Positions 24,055 to 36,300 of a stretch of DNA of 64,000 nucleotides are shown here, piece by piece. A program made the position numbers and the translations under genes. The first letter of the stretch is position 1, and every line of letters begins with the position of its first letter. The stretch is from the NCBI GenBank assembly GCA_019022495.1, contig JAFEKR010000006.1:2852001-2916000 (forward strand). The letters run 5' to 3'. Source of the stretch: Epichloe hybrida. Its lineage: Eukaryota > Ascomycota > Sordariomycetes > Hypocreales > Clavicipitaceae. The notes beneath the pieces were generated by a model that saw only the letters and a program-made list of their open reading frames with translations, had not been told where the DNA came from and did no database searches.

Positions 24055-24060
24055 TGCGGC
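23279..24060. promoter_or_regulatory. Shared divergent promoter region
   Basis: A 782 bp divergent region separates the four-TM gene (minus) and the PQ-loop transporter (plus). It contains GATGTGATGGACGGAAT direct repeats (23,310-23,355), a CT/T-rich pyrimidine tract at 23,686-23,770 typical of fungal promoters on the coding strand of the PQ-loop gene, and CATCTCG direct repeats (24,011-24,055) immediately before its ATG. Confidence 0.55.
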
Positions 24061-25495
24061 ATGGCTCCTCCACTGGAGAATCTGCATCTTGATGTCAAGG
24101 CGATATCGGAGATTTTCGGGTAAGTTGAACAGAGATGCATGTCCAGGCAAAAAAGACAAAGCTGCATGTCACTCCCGGGGAAAGCTTCCGGTTGGCCAGC
24201 CGCAAGCCATGAAACCGCCAAATTTTCATGGGCGCAACCGTCACGCGATGGTGTTGCCGACAGAATTATAGAGGAGAATCACATCTTGCTAACTTTTCCT
24301 CTACTTCTCTTATTTCAGGTCAATATCCATCGCCTGCTGGGGTATGTTCACCACCCAGATCCCCGCTGTTCCTCCCGAAGCGAATGTCCGCTGACCGGGA
24401 CCGGCTTTATCAGTCATCGTCTTCACCCCACAGTTGATCGCAAACTGGAAATCCGCCTCTGCAGAAGCCCTCTCGATCCAATTCATCATTGTGTGGCTGA
24501 TTGGAGATGTTTTCAACATTGCGGGCGCAGTCCTCCAAGGCGTCTTGCCCACCATGGTACGCATTGGCTGGGCTGCCGCTCCAACCTTTTTCCCACCCCT
24601 CTTTTCCAGCTAGGTGCTAACGCCATGGGTTTCATAGATTATCCTAGCCGTCTACTATACCCTGGCCGACATCGTGCTTCTGGGCCAATGCTTCTATTAT
24701 CGAGGCTTCACGCTACGAGACGAACCAACCATGCCCACCTCGAAATGCAGTCCCGCACATGCTTCCAATGGTAATGCGGACGAACGAACTGCTTTGTTGG
24801 AGGAAAGCTACCATCAAGAACGCCGCGGGTCTGACTGGACAGGCCTATCGCCAGCTGTGCCTCACATCTGTCGTGCCCAACCTGCACCTCCTCCTCCAAG
24901 CACTTTGCAGACCATCATTTGGAATGCTTCCATTGTCATCATGGTCTGTGCTGCCGGCATTTTTGGTTGGTTCCTCGGGGAGAAGGCAACGGGTGGCGAA
25001 AAGGAGTCATCGCCAGGTGGAGAGGATGCCCTCATGTTCAGTGTCTGGGGACAATTCTTCGGCTACCTTTGCGCCGTCTTCTACATCGCCTCTCGAGTGC
25101 CCCAGCTTATTCTCAACTACCGTCGCAAAACGACCGAAGGCCTTAGCATGCTCTTCTTCATCTTTGCTTGTCTCGGTAACGTAACATACGTTCTGTCCAT
25201 CTTTGCTTACGAGCCTCAGTGCAGGCACCACAACTGCAAGTCTGGAGAGGCAGGTCGCATTTACGGAAAATACATGCTGGTGAATCTGAGCTGGCTGGTA
25301 GGCGCCATCGTTACTCTTCTGATGGACCTCGTTGTATTCTGCCAGTATTTCCACTACAGCAGAAGCGATCAGGATGAAACCGCCGCGCGTGATGACGACG
25401 AATACATTGCCAACGAGCTGAGACGTCACGCAGGAGAAGACGCAGGTTACGACCAACGACCGCTTCTCCAACGAGGCGACTCTGGGACCTCTTAA
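24061..25495 (+). CDS. PQ-loop repeat (YPQ/PQLC2-type) membrane transporter
   Basis: The model is join(24061..24119, 24319..24341, 24414..24556, 24638..25495), 360 aa. The start MAPPLENLHLDVKAISEIFG matches fungal family members. Exon 2 is only 23 nt and supplies SISIACW; its position was fixed by the first PQ motif VIVFTPQLIANW. The second PQ motif is ASRVPQLILNYRRKTTEGLS near residue 230. Seven membrane segments, arranged 3+1+3, are visible (FIIVWLIGDVFNIAG, IILAVYYTLADIVLLG, IIWNASIVIMVCAAGIFGWF, LVNLSWLVGAIVTLLMDLV and others). A hydrophilic loop of about 60 residues separates the two halves. Family role: proton-coupled export of cationic amino acids from vacuole or lysosome. The acidic C-terminal tail ends near QRPLLQRGD. 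The gene appears intact. Confidence 0.88.
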
Positions 25496-26401
25496 GCCTT
25501 GTTTCTCCATTATTAATTTCCAGCCTTGTTTCTCTATTTATTAACTTCCACTGACGACAAACGACATTGTACATGGCGCACACAATATTCAGAAAAATTT
25601 CATGAGCACAAAATTGGGAGGGCGGCTGTCAGTATTAAAGCTTGGATGGATGAAAGAGAGAGTGATCAAAAGTGTGGTTTCACCTGCGTTGGGGCATGGA
25701 AAGGGGAAAAGTAACAGATTGTACAAGCATACGCGATGTCCATGACCACATCATTGTACATCAGTTCAATCGATCGCATATATTGGAGACGTCAGTATTG
25801 CAGCCCATCCTGCTGTTGCATGCACATATATATATGATATCGCGTGTGAAATTCTCGAAATTGCATTGAGCTTCGTCCACCGACGGCCGAGTGCTGAGTG
25901 CGCGGCCTACCCTGGAAGAATGAGGAAATCCCCACGTCACACTAAATGTTCTCAACAGATCAACAGACGTTGTTAAATGCTCTCCTTGTTAAAAACCGGT
26001 GAAATCGTTGTATGACATGTATCTGTACTCCATACAGGGAGGGCAAATCAAACAAGTCCAACGGCCTGCACTACAAAATGTGCAATTCACATGAATTAAA
26101 CGTGCCTCATTCCGTCTATATGCTTTCATAAATAGAACCCATGACAAACAACAAAACGCGACATACAGCTTGTTGCAAAATATCACCATTGCCGTATATA
26201 CGTGGTCGTTCAGCGCATTACCAACATCATGAATGCGCCATAATATGTACCCCAATTCAAGTAGTGGAAGTCGAGGGCTTCGATACGTCGTCTTCCAGCT
26301 CGGCCGTGTATTTCGCCGTCCACAAATCCTGTTGTCGTGCCTTCCACCCAGAAATAGAAATTAACGAGGGAGAAGGGGGGGGGGGGGGAATTTCGCAGTC
26401 C
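25496..26401. other. Convergent intergenic region
   Basis: This region contains the 3' flanks of the PQ-loop gene and the next minus-strand gene. It has a short TATATA tract near 25,829 and a G11-12 run at about 26,377-26,388. No gene is supported. Confidence 0.45.
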
Positions 26402-28149
26402 TTAGCTCAAATGCACAGATGGGAAATATCTCGGTCCAGCATATCCCTTAGCCATTACGGTCTGAACATCGATATTGCTCGCAGCATCATGACGTGTACT
26501 CCACATTTTGAGAAGGATGAACCGCCCTGACACGGGAGGATCAAAGCGTATGGTACATTTCGACTTTTTCTTCTCGATGTAAAATCTGGCGTGGGGGACG
26601 AGTAAGCCCCCTCCTACTGCTCGGATGGCATCCTGTGTGGCCGAGTTGTGGGCGTCCCATGCCTCGGAGAGAGAAATGCTAAAAATGTCTCTTTCTCGGT
26701 TGCTTTGGTAGGGATTATGATGAGAGTCCGACGAGATTGGCAGTTGCCTGTGAAATGATTCGGTGAAATCAGATGAGGAAAACGGATTGCCAGTGTCTTC
26801 TGAGTCGGATGTTTCTGTTTCAAACGGCAAGGAACCAATGCGGTCTGGAGGTCGGCGAAGTGTGTGAGGCATATCATAGAGGTCCTCTTCGTCTGAAGCG
26901 CACTCGGTAGTTATGTTGAAGTGAGGTTGGTTGGAGATGAACTCTGACGGCATCTCTGGGACGCGGTTGTCAAATAGGTCGGGATCTGGTTGTCGTGAAT
27001 GGGAGTGAGAGTGCCGCACACGCGTCGACGTGGTGCCATCGTTGTGGTGGCGAATGGAGACAATGTGCCGGGGGGTTGCGTCTCGCTCCGACGGCGGTCG
27101 CGACAAGGTAGTGCCGTCGGTTTGGTTTTGGGGCGGATGAGTGTACTGTATTTGATATTGTGCAGTTCGGCTTAAGATGTCGTCTTGCTCCATGGATATG
27201 AAGACCATGCCTTCGCGGACGCTTGAAAAATGGACCGTGTTAGGGCGGGAAAGGGCAATAAGACTAGTACGCAAGGACTTGAGCAAAAGGGACAGAAAGA
27301 AACATACGGGTGTGAATAATTCATCGCAGCAGGAGCCTTGATTATGAGCTCCTCCAGAGTAAAAACCGTTGCACCCTGGTGCCGCAGCACGATATTGCAT
27401 CGGTTGCCTTTAGTGCAGTACACCGAAGTGTCGTTTTTGAGGATGTTCTCGGCAGCATATGACGATTCGTTGGAGAACATGCCACCGTCACAGCTGACGA
27501 TTTCCATTCGTAGCCGGCCTGGTTCGATTTGCCCATACTTGCCATATCGAAAACCTCTGAAGCTTGGCACGAGGCGGTTGGAGTCAATTTTGCGGCGTTT
27601 GTTCCGGAGATTGTCATCGGGGAAGTCGTGAGCTCGAATAGTGGGGGACAATGTGGAATGCAACAAGGGAGTCATGAGATTAACATGATTCGTCATGTCA
27701 AGAAGCGACCGAAGCTGAGCGTTGGCCTCGTCGAGGCTCTGGTCTAGTTCGTCCAGGTCTGGAGGTCGGGAATGCTGATTTGGGCGAGTATCGATGGGCC
27801 GCAGGTGAGGGGCTAGGCGGGTTGAAGACGACCACGAATGATGCATAGAATTCGACTCTAGATCGTCCAAGCTTGGCGCCCGGTCATCGAGGCCTCGAAT
27901 GCGCTCTGCTCTTCGAGCCGCGGCAGACCAGTACCTCGATGCAGGCCGGGTGCTAGTTGCTAAACTGCCTAATGAGGCCGACCCGGGTGGTGATGGTGGC
28001 CCAGATCCAGCTCGTGCCCGCTCAGCGTTCAAGTTCCGCAATGGCGGCAACCTAGGCGCTGATCGGGGCAGAGGGGGGTACTCCTCTTGAGTGTCTCGAG
28101 GGCGATTTTGACGAGGACCGCTGGAACCGGCCCCCGATCTGGAGGCCAT
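26402..28149 (-). CDS. Conserved fungal protein, likely split galactose-binding fold
   Basis: The model is join(26402..27221, 27308..28149), 553 aa with one 86-nt intron (GTATGT donor) that joins SHP to VREGMVFIS. The start MASRSGAG at 28149 was preferred; an in-frame ATG at 28191 would add 14 residues. The first 190 residues are disordered and rich in Pro/Ser/Arg. Residues about 205-300 form a conserved block (FRYGKYGQIEPGRLRMEIVS, CDGGMFSNESSYAAENILK, YCTKGNRCNIVLRHQGAT) followed by VREGMVFISM. After a Ser/His/Asp-rich linker, a C-terminal block (FYIEKKKSKCTIRFDPPVSG, RFILLKMWSTRHDAASNIDV, GPRYFPSV) completes it. The two blocks look like the halves of a discoidin/galactose-binding-like beta sandwich interrupted by a disordered insert; this is inference. 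I do not know its function, although such folds occur in E3-ligase substrate and assembly subunits. Confidence 0.7.
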
Positions 28150-29929
28150 TGTATTATGGCAATGCTCGAGGCAATCTTGCTTCTCGTTCAAAGGTACGGT
28201 GCTATGCTACAACGAGGTCGGTGTGGAATTGCCACTGCCGCCTCTTCCCCAAATCAAGCGGTGTAATCGGGTCTTGTCTTAAGAGTGAATCAGCGCCCGT
28301 TATGATGACGTCGGGCCGGTTTCGCGATATGGGGGGGGGGGGCTGTCCGCGTGTCGCTGCGAGGACGAAAATGCAGCAGCAGCCGTCGGGAATGAAGGTG
28401 AATGACACTGGGATACAAACTCCCACGGCGGTCGTTGAGACCGGGAAGGTCAGGTGAGAGTATCAGGCGCAGCCTGGCTGTTTGGCTTGAGCGCCATCAG
28501 TGAGTGGATGGACGCGGTGAACAGGAAGCGCCGGTGAGTTGGCTGAAATGTCTGGTTTGGCTCGCAAGGTTCGCTTGCTATTCGGAAGGAGGAGGGGGAT
28601 CAATGCGGTGGTGGTTTGCTGGAGTCGGCGGTAGGTCGGTGGACGGATGGATGATGGGCCTCATTCGAACCCACATTTGGCTCGCATACACTCTCACCCA
28701 CCTTCTTGCAGTCTCTTGCAGTCGGATCACAATACCCGGCCGAGGATCCAATTACACCGGGGGCCAAGAAGTGATGTGATGACAATGCGAGCCAACAAAA
28801 GTGTGTCGTGTCAGGGATTTAGGCCGTCAACCACTCACAGTCCGTCTTTGTCAGTGACGGTGCCGAGCAGTGGGAAGCGCAGAGGCGCAAAATTGGTGGA
28901 GACAAGACGCTGTGAAACCAAAAAAATAAAAAAATAAAAAAAATCAAGAAACCCCCAGAATTGATCAAAGAAAGTTCGCACAGGGCGATGGCGCGTTTCA
29001 TTCAGCACGCCGTCTGGTCTGATGCAAATCAAAGTACGTTTAGAACGAGAAGAAGCACGCACCTTTTTGCCTACCCAGCCTGCAAGTGGCATAGCTGCGC
29101 TTTGAGGAAGGAGCCAAGCACCTGGGGTGGCTCGGAGGCTTGGTTTGGTGCTTGGGATCGATCATACGGAAGGAGCGATTGGGGCAGGCAGCAAAGCAAA
29201 GTATGTAGATTCGCCTCCCGGATAAGTCAGCCAAATCATCCTGCTAAATACTCCGTACGGATCCGTACACGACAATTCTTCGGCCAAGTCTCGTCTTACA
29301 CGACGCCCGCGCCCGCCACTTGTTCACAAACGTCATCGCACAAGACGCCAGTCTACCAATGGAACATGTGAGTGTATTGTACGGACTATTTGGATGCACA
29401 TGTAAACTGAGTCGTGGGAAGGAGCCAGTCCATTCTGGTGCTCCATCAGATCAGCATGCTCGTGCGTGTTGTCCTTTCCCCTCCCCACATGCCATTCATT
29501 CCGCCAATCAATGCGACCACCATCCACGTTCCTTATTACGTCAGCTTCGAGAATGAATGGAATCATTCCTGACAGCTCGTCTCATATGCCTCGACCCTCG
29601 AAAAGGCGCTGAGACGGCCCAGTCAGCTTCACAGCAAAACCTCGAGTGAATGGCGACTGATAAACGGCGGCTTTCTTTTGCTGTATTGATTCGGTGGATC
29701 GGCTCGCGCTCTGCACTGCGCCCAAAAGTTTGCACTTTTGTGCTTCAGCCCAACCTCATCTCATCTTGGCCTCACTTCACCTTGTTACTCTCACCGCCAC
29801 AGCTTTCTCGACCCTTTCCCATTCCGCACTATCCCCGTTGAGCCGTTGGGGAAAAAAGACAAAAGTCGAATCGAATCATAGCAAATTTTCAGTTGACGAC
29901 TTCACCATATCGTCCTAGCCCACATCACA
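28150..29929. other. Divergent intergenic region
   Basis: This 1.8 kb region separates the disordered fungal protein gene (minus) from AOS1 (plus). It contains a G12 run near 28,331, A/T runs near 28,920-28,945, one TACTCCGTACGGATCCGTAC palindromic cluster at about 29,248-29,269, and a CT/CA-rich leader (29,745-29,830) before AOS1. No gene is supported. Confidence 0.5.
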
Positions 29930-31620
29930 ATGGACCAGCGAAACCAAGGCCAAGACCACGTTGGCACCAGCACCGGCGTTGGCGCATTGCCTTCTGCTCA
30001 AAACATAGGTCTCAACGGCAACGTACCTGCATTCGACCAAGGCTTGCTTCAGACGACGAACTCTGACGCGATGGCGGCCATGATGGGCGCCCAACCATTC
30101 ATCCAAGATCACGCACTAAGTGGTGATGCTCTGCCCGTGGGCGACCCATCGTATCTTATGCCTATGATGATGGCAAATGGTGGACCTATAGGGATTCCTC
30201 CCAACACAGTTTCGGCTGGTATGTGATATTCCCCTTTGTTCCATTCGAGTAACGCTATTTTTCGGCACCTCGCCTCGCTTCACCACTTTTTAACAGGTCA
30301 AACACAGATGATGTTGCGCTTTACGACAGACAAATTCGACTCTGGGGCATGGCGGCCCAACAAAAGATACAAAACGCTCACATTCTCCTCGTCACCATGC
30401 GTGGTCTAGCCCACGAAGTAGCCAAAAATCTCGTCCTCGCAGGTGTCGGATCAGTCACTCTCCTAGATGGGTCACCCGTTGCGGAAGCCGATTTGGGCTG
30501 TCAGTTTTTTCTCTCCGAAGGCGGCGAGAGCCTCGTCGGCCAGAACCGCGCAGAGGCTGCGAGCCATGCGCTCCGCAAACTGAACCCCCGCGTCCAAGTA
30601 CACGTAGATCCTGAGAGCGTGACGGCCAAGGGACCTAGCTATTTCGCGGCGTATGATGTTGTCATTGCCACGGATCTCGGCCCAGATACATTCAACATCA
30701 TCAACACAGCCACCAGAATAAACGGACGACCATTCTATGCCGCAGGGACCCATGGCATGTATGGATTCATTTTCAGCGACCTCATCGAACACGACTTTGT
30801 CATTGAGCGCGAAGCCAGCAACGTTGCCACCACCCCCAAGCAGGAATCTCGCACACGCTCCATTGTTGACGTCAAAACCAAGACCGAAGGCAACAAGACC
30901 ATTGAATCCGTCACCAAGCGCGAACTTTACTCTACCTGGTTTCTGGCAAGTGATGTCGCCGTTCTGCCCCCCGAATATACCACCTCGAAGCGACGACTGA
31001 GATTCGTCACGCCCGCACTTTCATGTCTGCGTGCCCTCTGGGAGTTCAAGCAGTTACAGGGAGGCCGATTGCCCAGTAACAGGGACGACCTGAAGCTCTT
31101 CACGCAAATCGCAACACAAAAGCACAAGGCGCTCAGCCTGCCGAGCGAAACACTGAAACCAGAGTTCCTGCGCAGCTTTCTCCAGAATCTAGGCAGTGAG
31201 ATAGCACCCGTGACCGCCATCCTCGGCGGACAACTAGCCCAGGACGTGATCAACGTGCTAGGTCAGTCGCAGCAGCCCATCCAGAACATGGTGGTTTTTG
31301 ATGGCACCACCATGGAGGCGCTCATGTATCCTCTCCACCCAGAGCTAGATCTCGGTGCAAGCTTGCTCTCTGTCCCAAACGCCGGAGCGCAAAGCACACC
31401 CGATACTGGTGCCGGCGTCACCACCAACGACGTGTCCCTGTTTGGCACCAACGACGCCGCCATGTATCAGGACATGGCCAACATGCCCGTCAACAACATA
31501 GATATGAGCAGCACCGTAGCCATGCACAGTGCTCCTATCCAACAGCCCACCCCGACACCCGCCCGACCTCAAGTGCAAGCGCACGCAGTTCCCGCCCCCC
31601 CCCTCAACCCAGCAATCTGA
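29930..31620 (+). CDS. AOS1: SUMO-activating enzyme subunit 1 (Aos1-like)
   Basis: The model is join(29930..30218, 30308..31620), 533 aa. Exon 1 is a disordered, Met/Gly/Pro-rich extension (PSYLMPMMMANGGPIG). The acceptor at 30307 was chosen because it gives SADDVALYDRQIRLWG, the conserved start of the E1 adenylation half-domain. HILLVTMRGLAHEVAKNLVL, GVGSVTLLDGSPVAEADLGC and QFFLSEGGESLVGQNRAEAA follow, and the C-terminal part has EIAPVTAILGGQLAQDVINV. Family role: pairs with Uba2 to adenylate and load SUMO (Smt3), in the nucleus. Like other Aos1 proteins it lacks the catalytic cysteine domain, which resides in Uba2. The C-terminal 100 residues are a low-complexity Ala/Thr/Pro/Met tail. The extra N- and C-terminal extensions make it longer than yeast Aos1. 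Confidence 0.9.
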
Positions 31621-32890
31621 TGATGACCATCCTCAGGAAGGAAAACAAGAACTGCAACAACCCACCACCGACACACATCTTCCACCATCCGCATCCGAGG
31701 CACCGAAAGGCCAACCTCCTTCCTGAACACACGCGCACTACATACATACACCAGGTCAAGTCATTACAACCCGCCAGCTTGCTGATCACTACTAAGGAAT
31801 TATATGTCCAAGAAAGAATCATGAGATTTTGGAAAAAAAAAAAAAAAAAAAAGGGAGCCCCCCCTAACTGTAAGAATACGTTTAGGAAATTAGCCATAGT
31901 CCACGCAAGATGAAGACTTGTGCTCTTTGGAAAAGAAAGACCAGCTATGCTAGCTAGCTACTGGCCAGGAAACAGTGGAGATGGGGAAACATGAATTTCT
32001 ATTAGAGTAAACACATGGTTGAGGAAAACCATGGTCAGAAACACTAGACATGTTCGTTGTATCTTGAGTTACCGACTAGCGACTCCGAGATCCGCAGCTA
32101 CCTAACCTACCTGGGTAGCCATGTGAACTAGAAGTTATCCATCCTACTTGTGCACCTCCAGATATGCGCGTATACTCATGATAAATCGTGCACCGCCCCC
32201 CACCCATTTGATCCATACTATATGCACATTGAGAAACAATCAGTTGCATCACAGTGCATGTAGTTCAGTACAACAAGTGATTGTATTCCTCGTGCAGTGC
32301 AAAACTTTTAGTCATTAAACGTAAGGATATGTATGCTCAACCCTAGAAAACCTCAGGATCAAACAATCTGAAGAACAAAACCATAAAGATGAAATCTAGA
32401 CCAGACCAATCACAACATGTTCTTGCTATGCACCGCACCCTTGTATCCGCAACGGCTTCATTTCGCCTGCTTTCTATGGCCAAGTATTAAATTACCTTCT
32501 TTGGCCCCAGTTCAGGAGAGAGCTGGGTGCGAAGGGATATGTTGTGAGGACATACAGATGCGAAAAAAAAAACGCAAGGGAAAAGATGTATGGCGCATGA
32601 TGTAATAACAACTCCTTGAACGCCGTTTGATGCCGCAGGGCGGAACAAGGCATACTCGGTGCTCTTGTTTTGTTCCCCTTCCGTTGAAAATGAGGACCGA
32701 CACAAGAGGGTATAGTGGCAAATGCAGACAGTGAAACCAACTACAAGTCAATGCAAGGGGGAAGGGGAAAAAAAAACAACCAAATCAAGGCGCGGAGAGG
32801 ACAAGCAGAGACGCCAAGAGACAATTGAAACGACCATCATTTGACGATGAGCCATGGGTATGCATGGTATCACCTCGGCAGTGGGGAATT
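31621..32890. other. Convergent intergenic region downstream of AOS1
   Basis: This contains the 3' flank of AOS1, with an A20 run at 31,833-31,852 and a generally AT-richer composition at 31,880-32,420. Small open frames on both strands show no family features. No gene is supported. Confidence 0.45.
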
Positions 32891-33367
32891 TTAGGGACCA
32901 GAGCCAGAAGAAGCCTTCTTCTCGCTAATATCCGGAATCTCGATGGGCAGCATCTTGTCACCGAGTTTTGGTTTCAAGACCCTTTGCCAGGCAGATGACG
33001 ACGGCTTTGCCTTCGAACTGTGTCTCCAAGCCGATGACTTCCGTCCCTGCCGTGGCTTGACATTTAAGATGACTACGTCTGCATCGTTTGACGTTTCGTT
33101 GGCCTTATCTCTCCGGGGGCGTAGACGTCTTTTCAATGGCGCATCTGCTGACGATATGGAAACTTCCAGGTTTGGAATCGCGCCAAAGCCAAACATGGAC
33201 ACTCTCTCGAGCTCAAGAGGTTGGTCGGGCATCTTGGCTGCCACCATTTCTACGTCTGGTCGCTGGAACTGTGGCGAGCTTTTTCGTGGGCATAGAGGCG
33301 GCAGTGTTTGCGGCGAGAGAAAGCGAATCGATTTGTACTTTGGCTGATCTGGAATCATCTTCTTCAT
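32891..33367 (-). CDS. 158-codon ORF, possible 3' exon of the next gene
   Basis: This minus-strand frame opens with ATG (MKKMIPDQPKYKSIRF) and ends in SSGSGP and a TAA stop. It is basic and Ser/Pro-rich (PLKRRLRPRRDKANETSNDA, VLKPKLGDKMLPIEIPDI) and shows no family I recognise. It begins only 18 nt after the stop of the large gene at 33386. A phase-0 GTAAAC donor at 33,457 and a CCCAG acceptor at 33,368 would splice it in frame onto that gene (90-nt intron), giving a 1227-aa product. It may therefore be a terminal exon, a separate small gene, or a chance frame; a 134-codon frame is open on the opposite strand. Confidence 0.35.
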   Translation of the reverse strand: MKKMIPDQPKYKSIRFLSPQTLPPLCPRKSSPQFQRPDVEMVAAKMPDQPLELERVSMFGFGAIPNLEVSISSADAPLKRRLRPRRDKANETSNDADVVILNVKPRQGRKSSAWRHSSKAKPSSSAWQRVLKPKLGDKMLPIEIPDISEKKASSGSGP

Positions 33368-33385
33368 CTGGGCCCGGTCCGGATG

Positions 33386-36300
33386 CTATCTGGACTCGTC
33401 CCTGTCGTTTGAAGGATCGCCCTTATCCTGCTTACTTCGCTTGCGATGCTGGTTTACGTTCCAGCCTCTGATCTGAGTAGGACCGGAACTAGGCAATGCA
33501 GCCGAGGAGCCCGTCTCCTTATGATCGTAAGGTATCGTCTTCAGCTCGGGCTTGTTCGACCATGCCCGGTGTGCGGGAACAGGAGCCGGCTGCAGTTTGC
33601 GATACTTGTTCGAACCTGCATCCGATGATCCCGACAGTGTCGATCTGTGGCGATAAGCTGCTCCTGGAGGACCGCCATGGGGAGTTCCCGGAGGACTCTG
33701 CATCATTGACCCAGGCAGCCCTGGAACATTGCCAAAAGTAGGCGACATCATTTGAGGCGCATAGCTTCCCAGAGGAGGGGAGCCCATGTGAGTCGGATTG
33801 CCTTGTTGCGGGTTAGGCAGAATTCTGTCACCAGGCAGGGACTGCAAAGGCGGAGGCTGATGCGCCTCTGCGATAGAGTATCCACGATGATATGACCGTG
33901 AGGGAGGAGGAGGAGGAGGATAATATGGGTGATGCATGCTTCCTCCGCGCAGGCCGGGGTCGTAAGGCGGCTCTTCAGGCACAGATTGCGTGCGCCCGCG
34001 AGGTGGTCGTAAGGGAGGCAAAGGCTCGGCGCCGACAGATTGAGAAAACGACAACCTAGAGCCTGTTGGTGGCGGTGGGGGGGGAGGATACGTTTGATGG
34101 CTGGGAGGAACTGCTCCTGCAGGAGGCAACACAGATGGAGATTGCTGCTGCTGCGGCCAGTATATTCGGCTGTAAGAGGGTTGGTGCTGGGGGGTGTCAG
34201 CTCCGTATCCGCTCAAGCGACGAGGATTATAGCCTGGATCAATAGGTCGAGGATCTGGCGGATAGGCAAGGGTGTGGGCGACTGCGGGCGGTGGCGGCGG
34301 AGGAGGAGGAGGAAGAGGAGGAGGAGGAGGATAGTAACCGCCATGGTCTGGTGCAGGCGGGCCAGGAGGAAGAGAACTGGGCGTGTATTCAAGCTGAGGG
34401 ACAGGTACGGGATAACCCTGTCGCTCGTGTACAGCATTACTTGGAGGCAACGTCGTGCGGTCGGCTTGGCTGTGCGTGAATGAAAGAGGAGGCTCCTTGC
34501 CAAGTCTTGAGCTCACGGAAGCGTGGCTAAAGGAGGCAACAGGAGGAAGATCTTCATGCTGGATGCTCATTCGTTTCTCTGGCTCGGTAGGCATATGAGG
34601 AGCTGTCGATGTCGATGGTGGTTCAATTTCGCCAGCCGAGCCGGGAAGACGAGATTCCACATGGCAGAGTTCTGCGAGAAAGTTGAGGTTCACGCTCTTG
34701 CTCTCAGGAGCGGGAGGGGGGTCTGGCTTGGAGTCGGTAAACACGTCGCGAACGGCATCATACCGGGCAGGTTTTGGTGTCGGTGGAGCTGCGCGGGTAG
34801 CCTCTTGGGCGGCAACGTAGGCAGAAGCATACGTCAAAATTGACATCGCTGACAAAAGCTCGTCAGGCTGTTCGGGTTCCTTGAAATCAGACTCGGCTTC
34901 TTCGTCCGCTTCCGACGTGGTTTGCGACAACTGCGGCCTAGCGCTGAGTTCCTTCTCGGCTGTGCCCAGCGATTTGGACATGAGCTTTTCGTCGGGCTCA
35001 ACGAACTCGGCAATGGACAAGTCTTTTGAGTCGATGTCCGCTAGTTTGCAGAACCGGCGAAGATTAGCCTTCATCTTCAAGCGCAGAGGTCGTTGTTGGG
35101 AGCGCCGTTCATTGATCGTGGACTGGAACGATCTGGAAGAATGAGATATACGCCCGGACGGATTTGCAATGAAGACGTTTGGCTTTCCCGGCATGACGTA
35201 GGGGCTGGGAGGCTCAAGTTCATTCCTGCTCGATGGTAAGAAGATTCCATATTTTGGATGGAGGCCATGTTTCTTGACCAACTCTTGGTCAAAGTCGTCA
35301 GGCCCGGTGACAGAGTAATCGTAACCATTGCACCAGTGGTCAAAGTGGATACCGTTGGCATTGGGCGTGTCGAGGTATTTGCCTCGCTTGGCACGAGTAT
35401 GGCCCTTGGTTGAGTCATTGGAGGAATCTCTGAAGCCAATGTCCCAGTCATCAAATACAAACGGACGAGGTGCGAACATTCGACTGTTGATGGCCTTCTC
35501 TCTCATCGAGGGTCGCTGGTTGTAGGCACGAACGCCATAGTCATCAGGTTCTCCAATGTTCTTGGGCAGTTGAGGACTCTTCTCACGGGCAAGCTGTCTG
35601 TTTTGCGTGCGAGAAGTAGAGGAGACGTTCCCATTGAGCAAGGGAGGTTCTGGCGATGCAGGCACTGATTCCTCCTCTCCGTTGGCAGCCTCTGGATCCT
35701 CATCCACATTGGCGGCTGAGGCCAACAGACCTTTCATGGGAGCCGGTGCCATGGGTACAGGTGCAAGAAGTTGGTTATCGTCCACGTTGCGAGTCGACCT
35801 CTTTGGTGTCGATTGGCCGTCAGGCTGATCGGCAGCTCTGCGTTTGATGCCAGCGACGCCACCACGGCCCCTGCCCCTGCCTCGTGTGGGTGCAGACGAA
35901 GATTCCCTGGGGGCGGCGACAGCAGCTTCGGCTTCACGATGTTTTCTCCACATCTCAGTCCCGATGACTCTAGAGGGATATGGCACAAGATGGCCATTCT
36001 TGTAACACTCATAGATACCGAACTCATTGTCCAATTCAGTGTCAGAGATGACACGGTACTCATATTGGTCGTCACGGACCTGAGCGACAGCGAGTTAGTA
36101 GGACGCACACCAAGAGAGATGTGGTTGGGCGATGCAAGTGTGATAGGAGGCACAATAGACACTCCGGTTAGGGAAAAGAGATATTTGGGGGGGACGAGTT
36201 GAATACTTACGTCAACAGGCAAATCCTTGGCGTGAAGAGCGGCCAGAATTCGGAGGCGATTTTCTTGTCCTTCGTAAAATTGCTCAAACATATCACTGAC

